Shown here: positions 36,403 to 44,733 of the stretch, in pieces
How positions within the stretch are numbered: position 1 is the first letter of the stretch
Layout: the number at the start of each line of letters is the position of its first letter
NCBI GenBank assembly: GCA_949524905.1
Contig: CATINC010000007.1
Span: 1 to 64,000 of the forward strand
Direction of reading: 5' to 3'
DNA length: 64,000 bases
Origin: Opitutia bacterium UBA7350
GTDB taxonomy: Bacteria; Verrucomicrobiota; Verrucomicrobiia; Opitutales; Coraliomargaritaceae
Made by a program: the position numbers and the translations under genes
Notes under the pieces: generated by a model
Databases searched by the model: none
The model's input: only the letters and a program-made list of their open reading frames with translations
Told to the model about the DNA's origin: nothing

Positions 36403-38760
36403 TTACTGATCGTTGATCGAGCGATTTGTCGTTCCCGACGGAGTCATAATGGTCGGATTTTGGAAGAGCGCATTTGCCTTAGCATTATCGTAGCTTTGAC
36501 GAGATAGCGAACCACCAGGGCTCACGAGGTTAGCCGTTACAAAGATGAGAAGATTGCGTTTCTGACGGGTCTCGCCCTCTGAACGGAATAGACGTCCAAC
36601 CCCAGGGATGCTGCCCAGCACGGGCACTCGGTCGTTGATGTATTTCACTTCATCACGGGTCAAACCACCCATCACAAGCGTAGCACCATCAAAGACGGTG
36701 ACATCGGTGACAATCTCGCGCTTAGAAAAGATAGGCTGGAAGAAACCTGCTGGCACGGTCACGGTTGTACCGCCGCTGATCGCCACACTTGGACCACCAT
36801 ATTCGACGAAGCCTTCAAATTCAGTTACCTTGGGATTCAGCTCGAGACTGATGGTGTCATCGTTTTGCACATTGGGGGTAACCGAAAGTTCCACGCCCAC
36901 AGTTTGGGTTGTGAAATCCTCTGGGGTGCCCGCAGTGATTGATATTGACGCACTACCGCCGCCATTGTTGCCGCCGCCACTGGTTGAGGCAGTCGATTCA
37001 ATATCGCCGTAGCTTTCAGGGTAGCGGAATTCTTGACCCACTTTAATTTCAGCACGTTTGCCTGAGAGCACCGTGACTTTGGGTGCACTCATCAGATCAC
37101 TCCCCGTCTTGCGGGAGAGCGCGCGTATGGCTAAATCGATATCGTAGTTGTCAGCTTCAAGCAAGCCGCTGCTGACATACGTGTCGCTGGTAAAATCCGC
37201 AGCATAATCGACGGTGTTCCTGAGTTGCGGTGGAATCAATGGGATCGGCTGCTCACCGGTAATGGTTATCTGACTCTCGGTATTGGAAATATTAAAGGCA
37301 TCGTTCAGTGAACGGAGGCTGAAGTCCGCTACAGTAGCTCCATTGTTAGTAATGGTCCAATCAAAGCCGAGTTCTTCGAGATCACTTTGAGCGACTTCAA
37401 GGAATTTAGCTTCAATTTCAACCTGCTTGACTTCGCTGTAGTTGCGGAGGATGGCCCGCATGCGGTCTAAATTTTGACGGGTCTGGGTCACGATAAGTTG
37501 TTCGCCATCAAATGCGAGGCTGGCACCAGGAATTTCAAAGTTGACGCCGGCGCGCTGGAAAAAGGACTCCAAGAGCTCCGTCTTTTCTTCTGCAGCCGAG
37601 CCGCCGCTGCTGGCGGCGCTGACGGCAAAAGGATCATCGTCGAGAGCGGAAGGCCCGCTGTCACCCACTCCGGTGAGACGGATAACCGTACCTTGGGAGA
37701 TCGGAAAGAATTCAGTAACGGTGCTTTGACCGCCTTCAGGACCAAAACTCGGAGCAATGGTCACGGCATCTGAACCGACTTCGTAGGTAAAGTTGACTTG
37801 TTGCGTTACAAATTGAAGGATGCGGTCAAGGCTAAGATTCCGGAGGCTGATATTAACACTGGGATTAGTATTGTTGGGATTAAAGAGAACCACGATGTTA
37901 ACCCCCTCGCCTTCGGGGTCATACTGCAGGGAAAGTTCAGACAAGGTCTCGATCACCCGGGTTAGCTCTAAGCCAGAGAAATTAACCTGGGGGATGACGA
38001 TGCTGTTAAGCTTGCGCTGCGTGCTGCTATCGCCGCTATCGGAGCCATTATTAGAAGCGGAAATATCAAAGACTTTGGGTCGTTCCCATTGCTGATCGAC
38101 TTCGGTGAGCATTTGCTCCCGGGTTTTGTAAAGGTTAGCCTTTTGAATCGCGCCTAGGATCTGTGCGATGCGGGTAGAGTAAAGCTTCGCTTCTGAGTTA
38201 TTCGGCGCACGGGCTTCGACTTCCTTAAAAGTGCTGGCTGCTCCATCGTAATCACCATTTAAAAACTGAGCGCGTCCGCGCAAGATGAGATCTTCAACAA
38301 TTTCACTATCGGCAGCAAACTTGGGACTAATTTTAGCTAGGGCTAAATCGTCTGTCTCGGCCGGCTCTTCTTGAGCGATGACGTCGGGTGTACTCGCAGG
38401 TGCTTCCGAAACCGGAGGCACTTCAACTGGAGCAGTGAAATCCGTCACATTTGAAGGAGCACTCGTTGGCATGGCAAAGCTGGAAGCAGCACTTTGGCCT
38501 TCCATGGCATCGTTGACGGAGGCCAGAATGCGCTGGGCATTCGTATCATTGGGCACCAAACGAACAAGCTCCTCGGCTTTTTCTTTTGCGAGTGTTAGGT
38601 TTCCACTGTCACGTGCGCGTAGAGCCTCAGCCATGATTCGCACTTTTTCTGCGGTACTCTGAGCTTCCACAACCACCGGTGAGGTAATCAGGGTGCTAGT
38701 CAGCAAAACGGTCATAAGAACCGAGAAGAGGCGTTGTTTTACGAGGAGGTATATTTTCAT
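36403..38760 (-). CDS. Secretin (PilQ/GspD, Amuc_1098-like)
   Basis: 785 aa. A signal peptide (ending near Ala33) is followed by a TPR-like helical region, an STN/N0 domain (about 245-345, SLQYDPEGEGVNIVVLF), a secretin N-domain (VEIEAKFLEVAQSDLEELGF) and the C-terminal secretin pore with VTVPAGFFQPIFSKREI and VPVLGSIPGVGRLFRSEG. It would form the outer-membrane channel for pilus or pseudopilus. It ends a five-gene operon and is followed by a strong terminator. The N-terminal TPR-like region is shared with Amuc_1098, as I recall. Confidence 0.94.
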   Translation of the reverse strand: MKIYLLVKQRLFSVLMTVLLTSTLITSPVVVEAQSTAEKVRIMAEALRARDSGNLTLAKEKAEELVRLVPNDTNAQRILASVNDAMEGQSAASSFAMPTSAPSNVTDFTAPVEVPPVSEAPASTPDVIAQEEPAETDDLALAKISPKFAADSEIVEDLILRGRAQFLNGDYDGAASTFKEVEARAPNNSEAKLYSTRIAQILGAIQKANLYKTREQMLTEVDQQWERPKVFDISASNNGSDSGDSSTQRKLNSIVIPQVNFSGLELTRVIETLSELSLQYDPEGEGVNIVVLFNPNNTNPSVNISLRNLSLDRILQFVTQQVNFTYEVGSDAVTIAPSFGPEGGQSTVTEFFPISQGTVIRLTGVGDSGPSALDDDPFAVSAASSGGSAAEEKTELLESFFQRAGVNFEIPGASLAFDGEQLIVTQTRQNLDRMRAILRNYSEVKQVEIEAKFLEVAQSDLEELGFDWTITNNGATVADFSLRSLNDAFNISNTESQITITGEQPIPLIPPQLRNTVDYAADFTSDTYVSSGLLEADNYDIDLAIRALSRKTGSDLMSAPKVTVLSGKRAEIKVGQEFRYPESYGDIESTASTSGGGNNGGGSASISITAGTPEDFTTQTVGVELSVTPNVQNDDTISLELNPKVTEFEGFVEYGGPSVAISGGTTVTVPAGFFQPIFSKREIVTDVTVFDGATLVMGGLTRDEVKYINDRVPVLGSIPGVGRLFRSEGETRQKRNLLIFVTANLVSPGGSLSRQSYDNAKANALFQNPTIMTPSGTTNRSINDQ

Positions 38761-38812
38761 AGTAAGGATTAGCGTTTAAGATTAGGACGTAAGCAATTAT
38801 GTTTTTTAATTT

Positions 38813-39712
38813 TTAAAACATACTGTCGAACGGAGTCGTGTTTAAATCCGTGGCAGTAGGCTTTGTATCAGTTTCATTGGGAGCACTTGCATCATTTGAT
38901 GCTTCAACCGCAAGTAATTGAGTTTCGGCTTCGCGCTCGCCATCGACAAAGGTTTTTTCAACCGTAAGGGTAAGTGCCTCAAAATCAATATCCGTGAGGC
39001 GATAAGCTCTTTGGTCTCTTTCAAAGGTAGCTCCAATGGCATTGGGTTTCCATTCCTGAGATGGATCTTTGGAAGACCGAAGCAAAATTTCAACGCCCTC
39101 GGTATAATAGGGTTTCCCATGGATGAGTTCGATTGTTTCCCCATTGCGATAATCCATGATAGTTGCCATGGCACGCTTAGTGATACTACCGTCATCACCA
39201 AAAATACGGTCGATAGTAAAATCAATGACTTCAATGTCATAGCCCTCTGGAGCATCGCCTACTCGCACCCGCAGGTTTTCACCGCTCTCTTCATCCACCA
39301 TGAGTAAAAGGCTTTTAGTGGCGTCTTTGAAATCCTCTTCAATATAGCCCATCAGTTGAATGCGATACAAGGCCTGCTCCAACTTAGCAAGATAGAGCCC
39401 AAACGGCTCTGAAGGAGGACGTGGTTTCCAGCCTTCGCTCACCCACTCACCTGTTTCGAGGTTGATGTAAATTTTTGGCGGTGTGAAAACATCGTATATC
39501 CACCCGGTGGATTGCTCAGCAGCTTCAGGCCAGGCGGCATCCGCAATATTTAAGCTAGGTATCGGCAAGGGGGTAAAGGCGGCGCCTTTTGCTTTCGCTG
39601 CCTCGATTGTTTCGTCGGGTTCTGGACCCTCGCTGAAAAGGTAGAAGGCCGCACTCGCCACGAGCGCAAGCACGCCCAGCAAAAGAAGGATTTTATCGTA
39701 AGAGCGTTTCAT
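38813..39712 (-). CDS. PilP-like inner-membrane protein (Amuc_1099 position)
   Basis: 299 aa. TM helix at about 8-26, then a Pro-rich linker and what looks like two HR/PilP-like beta modules: one around YRIQLMGYIEEDF and NLRVRVGDAPEGYDIEVIDF, and another around YRLTDIDFEALTLTVEKTF. PilP-type modules contact the secretin and link it to the inner-membrane platform. The C-terminal 35 residues are disordered. Not recognised by name; assignment rests on this pattern and on its position between the PilO-like and secretin genes. Confidence 0.7.
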   Translation of the reverse strand: MKRSYDKILLLLGVLALVASAAFYLFSEGPEPDETIEAAKAKGAAFTPLPIPSLNIADAAWPEAAEQSTGWIYDVFTPPKIYINLETGEWVSEGWKPRPPSEPFGLYLAKLEQALYRIQLMGYIEEDFKDATKSLLLMVDEESGENLRVRVGDAPEGYDIEVIDFTIDRIFGDDGSITKRAMATIMDYRNGETIELIHGKPYYTEGVEILLRSSKDPSQEWKPNAIGATFERDQRAYRLTDIDFEALTLTVEKTFVDGEREAETQLLAVEASNDASAPNETDTKPTATDLNTTPFDSMF

Positions 39713-39717
39713 GGCGT

Positions 39718-40716
39718 TTAGGCGTCTTCTCCTTCATCGTTGATAGTTTCAGCAGGCAGCACGACTTCAATAAATTCCAGCAAGAGTGTGAAAGTCGAGA
39801 GGTTATCTACGATAACGGGTTTCTGTGCTTCTGCTTCAGTGTTTTCCTCTGTGGATTCATCCATCGCATATGGCCCAAATATAGATTCAAAATTATTTGA
39901 ATTATCTGCAGGCTCGACGCTTACAATGTCACTTTCTGCAGGGCGATCAACCTTCACACCGCGTACAACAATAGGGAGATCAAACTTTGCCAACTCGTTT
40001 AAAAAAAGACGCAGGGATTCAGTGTAACCTTTAAAACTCACGCGGAATGCCAAAGTATTAATCGCATTGGGTACTCGCGCAGAAATCGCTGGGTCGATCT
40101 TAAATGTTCCAGGAATTTGAAAAGCCGTTCCCTTTTGTTCGAGCCCCTCGCGCTCAATGAGCTCAATCGATTGCGGTTCTGCCACGATGAGTTTGTCGAC
40201 CAATACTGCTAGAATTTGGCGCTGCTTATCGAGCAAGGAAACCATTTGAGGATCGACGGGTATCGTGGCGGCATCTGCGTAGGCATCAAAACCAAAGGCA
40301 AAGCCTTCACCCGTCTCAATGGGTGCGGCCTCCGTTTCACCACTGAGGCCATTGATGGTTTCATGCGTCGCTAATTTAGAACCGGCTTCACTGATGAATT
40401 GCTGAATGGATGCCATCACCTCTACCCCGTCATCGGAAAGTTCTAGATTTGCGCCGCGCTCTAGATCGGTACGAATGCGGTCTAGTTGCGCGATTAACTT
40501 GGCAAGGTTCTCAGCAGAAGCTGCCACATTCTTCTCAGACGGCGCGGGAGCGCCCTTGTATGAGGCCTCGTAACTGCGTTTCGCGCTTTCCAATTTTTTA
40601 TCGGAATTTGCGGCCGCACCAGCAGCCATAAAAACGAGGGAAACTCCGCCTAAAAAGACCAGCAGGCAGAACAGAATCAATGCGGCAAAAACTGGATTTT
40701 TCTTCAAATTATCCAT
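39718..40716 (-). CDS. PilO-like protein, resembles Amuc_1100
   Basis: 332 aa. TM helix at about 10-33, a coiled coil (about 38-95), then a two-lobed periplasmic region including LAFRVSFKGYTESLRLFLNE and VDNLSTFTLLLEFIEV, which resemble the second-half beta-alpha-beta pattern of Akkermansia Amuc_1100 (a PilO-fold protein known as a TLR2 agonist). Length is close (Amuc_1100 is 317 aa as I recall). It would bind the PilN part of the preceding gene product. Its start is 5 bases after the PilM-PilN stop. An alignment is needed to confirm homology. Confidence 0.72.
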   Translation of the reverse strand: MDNLKKNPVFAALILFCLLVFLGGVSLVFMAAGAAANSDKKLESAKRSYEASYKGAPAPSEKNVAASAENLAKLIAQLDRIRTDLERGANLELSDDGVEVMASIQQFISEAGSKLATHETINGLSGETEAAPIETGEGFAFGFDAYADAATIPVDPQMVSLLDKQRQILAVLVDKLIVAEPQSIELIEREGLEQKGTAFQIPGTFKIDPAISARVPNAINTLAFRVSFKGYTESLRLFLNELAKFDLPIVVRGVKVDRPAESDIVSVEPADNSNNFESIFGPYAMDESTEENTEAEAQKPVIVDNLSTFTLLLEFIEVVLPAETINDEGEDA

Positions 40717-40721
40717 GAGGC

Positions 40722-42386
40722 TTACAGGGGCTTGGCTGGATCGATGACCAGTTTAATTTCAAAGGGTAAGACGTTGAGTCCGTCGTTGAGCATAGACCAG
40801 CGAATCCGTGGCGGCTTGGAGTCGACAATAAAAGCGGAGGTTTTCAAACTGGCGATCAGGCTTCGGATGCGGCGAGTGAGGACATCACGATCAATTCCCT
40901 GCGATCCGCCTGCTGTTTCGCGCACCAGCATCTGCCCCTCAAGAGCGACCTCATAACTGGAAGTGCCGTCTTCTTTTGCACGTAAAACCTTGAGCCCATC
41001 AAGCCAGACATCCTCGGCGTTTGATAAACTTTCCTGCATTTCAGCAAAGAATTGAATCCAATTACTCTTAGACTGCACCAAGCCTTCAACTTGCTCAATA
41101 GAGGCCTTGACGGATTCTGCTGCTTCAATGTTAACCGCAATGGTCGCTTTGTCTTTTTGAAAAGGCGCTGCTGCTTCACGATAATTTGCAATCTGGGCAT
41201 CTCCAGCCTCGGCTTTATCTTCAAAAACTTTCCAGACAGGCCAGGGCGCCAGTGCTAAACATATTGCAGCTGCCATAAGCAATGGTTTCTGCTTGGCAAA
41301 GCGCATCGCTTCTTGAATTTCATCCGGCAGCAGATTAACCCCAGCGCCATCGCTTAGCAATGGACGACATGCTTCGCCAATGATTTGAGGCACCAATACT
41401 CGCAAACTTTCGGGCTCCTCAGTTATACCAGCATCGAACGTCACGTTTTCAAATGGATCTAGTAATTCTACCGGCACTTTTTGACTGGTTTGCAAAAATT
41501 CCGCGAGCCCTCGCACTTGCGATCCGCGACCGCTTAGGAGAATTCTTGACGGTGCGGGAGCGTTATTTTGGCGGCGATAGTTGACGATTGAGCGTGTAAC
41601 TTCCTGAGAAATTCGGCGCATGAAAGCGTCCGCGCTATCTGTAAGAGCTTTTGCTCCATTGCTATCCTCTAATTCCTCGTTTTTATTATTGTAGAATTGT
41701 AGCTTGATGCTTTCTGCTTGCTCCAAATTTTTGCCCAAACTGTCAGCAATACTTTGACTCAAGACCTGTCCGCCTAAAGAGAGGTTGCGCACAAAGAAAC
41801 CGTTCGCATTTCGGAATAATAAATTAGTAGTGCGCGCTCCAATATTAATCAACAAGTCATCGGTGGCAGCCTCGGGATCCGCAAAGGCTAATAAATTATA
41901 TTCCAAGATACTAGCGGCAGTAAGGCCGTCTGCGGCGAGGCCCGCTGCTTGAACCATCGCACAAAATGCTTCAACGGTGGCTACTTTACAGGCTATAAAT
42001 AATACTTCGATTTCAATCCCATCGTCGCCTAAAATTTGGCTATCCCAGACAACTTCGTGGAGCGGATAAGGGATACTTTGCTGGGCTTCAAATGCGATGA
42101 CCTGAGCCCGCTTTTCTTCTTCCACATGAGGAATCTTGATGGTCTTGGTCAGGACTTGATTTCCAGGCAATATAAAAGTTGCACTCCCTTCATAGCCTCC
42201 ATTTTTGACGAGGGTTTTTAGAGCTGCACCCGTTGATCCGATCCAATTCTCATCGACTAGGGCATCGCAATCTAAATACTCTGTGGCGACCTCTTTTAAT
42301 ATAACCCTACCGGAATCGGCGCTTGTTAGAGCCGCCGTTACTCGGCTAGCACCACAGTTAATAATTAAACGGGACAAATTGCTCAT
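40722..42386 (-). CDS. PilM-PilN fusion, actin-like platform protein (Amuc_1101-like)
   Basis: 554 aa. Residues 1-350 form a PilM/FtsA-like actin fold: SRLIINCGASRV (phosphate-1), LLINIGARTTNLLF (phosphate-2) and ILLSGRGSQVRGLAEFL (adenosine loop). A TM helix at about 371-388 is followed by a periplasmic coiled coil and a PilN-like domain. In other bacteria PilM and PilN are separate; here one chain would join cytoplasmic ATP binding to the periplasmic platform. Amuc_1101 of Akkermansia, annotated FtsA-like, holds the same operon place. Not to be mistaken for cell-division FtsA. Confidence 0.88.
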   Translation of the reverse strand: MSNLSRLIINCGASRVTAALTSADSGRVILKEVATEYLDCDALVDENWIGSTGAALKTLVKNGGYEGSATFILPGNQVLTKTIKIPHVEEEKRAQVIAFEAQQSIPYPLHEVVWDSQILGDDGIEIEVLFIACKVATVEAFCAMVQAAGLAADGLTAASILEYNLLAFADPEAATDDLLINIGARTTNLLFRNANGFFVRNLSLGGQVLSQSIADSLGKNLEQAESIKLQFYNNKNEELEDSNGAKALTDSADAFMRRISQEVTRSIVNYRRQNNAPAPSRILLSGRGSQVRGLAEFLQTSQKVPVELLDPFENVTFDAGITEEPESLRVLVPQIIGEACRPLLSDGAGVNLLPDEIQEAMRFAKQKPLLMAAAICLALAPWPVWKVFEDKAEAGDAQIANYREAAAPFQKDKATIAVNIEAAESVKASIEQVEGLVQSKSNWIQFFAEMQESLSNAEDVWLDGLKVLRAKEDGTSSYEVALEGQMLVRETAGGSQGIDRDVLTRRIRSLIASLKTSAFIVDSKPPRIRWSMLNDGLNVLPFEIKLVIDPAKPL

Positions 42387-42438
42387 GAACTAAATAGATA
42401 GGGATCGTGTAATAATGGCAGGGTGGTCTCGCTCGGCA

Positions 42439-43023
42439 TCAAGATGTCGGTTCGCGGCGAAGGTACAAAGGCTCTTCGCGGAAATCATTATGAATTAGAG
42501 GCGGAGCTAAATAGGAAGGAATCAGTATATTTTTGTTAGCCTCAACTTGAGCATTGGCCTTGGACTGCATATTTTTTAACATCTCCAAATCGCGGATGTT
42601 CCCCATTGCAGGACTTTTTTGTGGCTCTTGGGCTTCACCCGCAATGGAAACTTCAATATAATAAAATTCAGGTTCCCCTCGGATCTCGTCACGTTCCATG
42701 ATCAAGCCGGGCATATAAAAATAAACGGTGTTTTTATCACGCGCTTCCATGATCATAATTTCAACCTGAGCGGTATAAAATCGGTATTCCCCAGAGCCAA
42801 TGCGATAAGCCAACAAGGGCTTAACCATAATATTTTCTAAATAATCAGCATTGACGGCATCTGGAGCAATATTGCCATTGCAAGTGAGTTCAATCTCTAC
42901 CTGCACCCAGCGATCGCCTAAAGTGTTGAACTTAACCCGATCTACTGTGATGGCGTCCTGAGCGCACAGTGGACGAATCAGCGTTAAGAAAAAAATTGTA
43001 AGGGGTAATAGCCTGTCGAGCAT
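42439..43023 (-). CDS. Secreted pilus-operon protein (Amuc_1102 position)
   Basis: 194 aa. A signal peptide ends at PLCAQ (about 21). The mature part is beta-rich (ITVDRVKFNTLGDRWVQVEI, RIGSGEYRFYTAQVEIMI, VYFYMPGLI) like a single Ig- or OB-like domain of about 110 residues, then a helical tail with MLKNMQSKANAQVEANKN. Unnamed; the position as first gene of the operon matches Amuc_1102, reported to be an Ig-like pilus-associated protein. A function in pilus assembly is inferred from context. Confidence 0.68.
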   Translation of the reverse strand: MLDRLLPLTIFFLTLIRPLCAQDAITVDRVKFNTLGDRWVQVEIELTCNGNIAPDAVNADYLENIMVKPLLAYRIGSGEYRFYTAQVEIMIMEARDKNTVYFYMPGLIMERDEIRGEPEFYYIEVSIAGEAQEPQKSPAMGNIRDLEMLKNMQSKANAQVEANKNILIPSYLAPPLIHNDFREEPLYLRREPTS

Positions 43024-43077
43024 GCTGTAACGATTTAACAGAGATGAGAACTTGCCCAGGGAGCAGGTAATTAAATT

Positions 43078-43106
43078 TTGTAAATTATAGTGGATCGTAG
43101 TATTTT
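43078..43106 (+). promoter_or_regulatory. Possible promoter of the Nudix gene
   Basis: TTGTAA, a 17-base spacer, TATTTT. It overlaps the promoter on the other strand, so the two divergent genes may interfere with each other. Predicted by eye. Confidence 0.35.
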
Positions 43107-43113
43107 AAAGCAA
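43084..43113 (-). promoter_or_regulatory. Likely promoter of the secretin operon
   Basis: On the minus strand TTGCTT, 18 bases, then a perfect TATAAT (43084-43089). Transcription would start near 43077, giving about a 54-base leader before the first operon gene. Confidence 0.5.
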
Positions 43114-43159
43114 GCTATTAAACGCTTGCCTAGCGGTTTTTATAGGAAAGCGTGTTTAT

Positions 43160-43675
43160 ATGACGAATCAACTTCCCTTCAAAATTAGCGTGCTGGTTTT
43201 TATACGTAACCAAGACGGAGACCATCTTCTCATTAAGCGAAGCAAAGCACCTAATCTTGGCAACTGGAGCCCGATTGGCGGCAAACTGGATATGCACCTC
43301 GGAGAGTCTCCATACGAGTGCGCCCGGCGCGAGACCCAAGAAGAGGTAGGTCTTGAAATTGGGGATGCGGATCTGCGCTGCTTTGGCTACATCGCTGAAA
43401 AAAGCTACGAAGGTACCGGACATTGGCTCATGTTTCTTTTTGATTGCCAGCAAGCGATCGATGCATTGCCGCCCACTATCAAAGAAGGCCACTTTGCTTT
43501 TTTCTCCCGTAAAGCCATTGATGCCCTCGCGATCCCGCAAACCGACCGTACCCTCCTCTGGCCCTATTACGATCGATTTAAAAACGGATTTGTGGGTTTG
43601 CGCGCTAACTGCGAGCCTGGCGGTGAACTCACCCTGGTTGAGGAATTGAAACTAGGCTGTGATAAAGCTTCCTGA
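43160..43675 (+). CDS. Nudix hydrolase
   Basis: 171 aa. The Nudix box spans residues 40-62 (GGKLDMHLGESPYECARRE then TQEEVGL), with the expected Glu and Arg residues for metal binding. Family members hydrolyse nucleoside diphosphate derivatives such as 8-oxo-dGTP or NDP-sugars; the substrate is not determined. The last 24 bases overlap the convergent recF end. Confidence 0.93.
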   Translation: MTNQLPFKISVLVFIRNQDGDHLLIKRSKAPNLGNWSPIGGKLDMHLGESPYECARRETQEEVGLEIGDADLRCFGYIAEKSYEGTGHWLMFLFDCQQAIDALPPTIKEGHFAFFSRKAIDALAIPQTDRTLLWPYYDRFKNGFVGLRANCEPGGELTLVEELKLGCDKAS

Positions 43676-44722
43676 AGTAACCGAGTAGCATTTCCATGCT
43701 TCTGCCTCTTCTGGAAAAACCGTGCCGCTCGCAATGATCTGAAAAGCATCTGGGCAAGCTTTCCAAAAACCTGCACGGCGCGCTGGATCTAATTCACCCA
43801 AGACGTCGTCCACCAATAAAACCGGCACTACCGAAAGCCGTTCTTGAAACAAGACTGCCTGCGCTACCCGCAAGGCCACCATCAATCCGCGTTGCTGCCC
43901 ATCAGAGCCATACTCCTTTGCCGAACCAAGACATAAGCCCAACTTAAAATCGTCTCGATGTGGCCCCTTTTGGGTTGCCCCTAGGATACGATCGCGTGAG
44001 CGCTGGCGTTCCCAAAGGTCTCGGTAAGATTCAACCCCATTTGCTTCTAGATTAGGATCATAGGACAAAACAGGCCCCTCGTCTTTTTCGGCCAAGGAGC
44101 GATAAACCTGCTCTAATACCACGTGCAAAGCCTTTACGCCTGCACTACGGTCCCTTTGTAATCGATGCGCATGAGGTGCCAGCTCCGCCTCAAATGCAGC
44201 CAGCTCAGCATCGCTACCATTCTCTTTTAGCAAACGATTTCGTTCAGCAACTCCTTTGTGATAATTTCGCAATGCTAAGTAGTAAGCTCCGTCTAAAGCC
44301 GACAGAGTTAAGTCCATAAAACGTCGACGGTCACCCGGTGAACCCCGCAATAGCATCAAATCTCCGGAGCTCATTGGCACCACTGGAAAACGCCCGATAA
44401 AATCTGACATCCTGCCCACTTTCTCGCCATCAACCAAAACCGAGCGAGGCCCCTTGCTCGCCTCCACCTCTAAATTAACCCGACCATCCACTTCATGCTC
44501 GATCGCATAAAACGCCCGATAACCCGCACTGCCTTGTCGCTTCATCGATCCTAAATCTTGGGTTCGAAACGAACGCAATGCGGTCACTAAACCCAAAGCT
44601 TCCAAGAGATTTGACTTCCCTTGCCCATTCGACCCACACAAAAAAACCCGCTCTGATGATAGATCCAATTCACCAAATTCGATGTTTCGAAAATCCTGAA
44701 GCCTGAGAGTTGAAAAACGCAT
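43652..44722 (-). CDS. recF: DNA repair protein RecF
   Basis: 356 aa. Starts MRFSTLRLQDFRNIEF, then Walker A CGSNGQGKSN (about 31-40), the YDPNL and QRGLMVALRVAQA signature region, and Walker B VPVLLVDDVLGELDPARR. RecF loads RecA at single-strand gaps with RecO and RecR. The usual dnaA-dnaN neighbours are absent, so it is outside the origin region. Located 11 bases after the cysteine desulfurase stop and probably co-transcribed; 3' end overlaps the Nudix gene. Confidence 0.95.
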   Translation of the reverse strand: MRFSTLRLQDFRNIEFGELDLSSERVFLCGSNGQGKSNLLEALGLVTALRSFRTQDLGSMKRQGSAGYRAFYAIEHEVDGRVNLEVEASKGPRSVLVDGEKVGRMSDFIGRFPVVPMSSGDLMLLRGSPGDRRRFMDLTLSALDGAYYLALRNYHKGVAERNRLLKENGSDAELAAFEAELAPHAHRLQRDRSAGVKALHVVLEQVYRSLAEKDEGPVLSYDPNLEANGVESYRDLWERQRSRDRILGATQKGPHRDDFKLGLCLGSAKEYGSDGQQRGLMVALRVAQAVLFQERLSVVPVLLVDDVLGELDPARRAGFWKACPDAFQIIASGTVFPEEAEAWKCYSVTSGSFITA

Positions 44723-44733
44723 AAACCAATATA

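Noticed and set aside
40722-42386. Cell-division FtsA
   Set aside because: It has a TM helix and PilN-like C-terminal half and lies in a pilus operon; PilM-PilN fits better.
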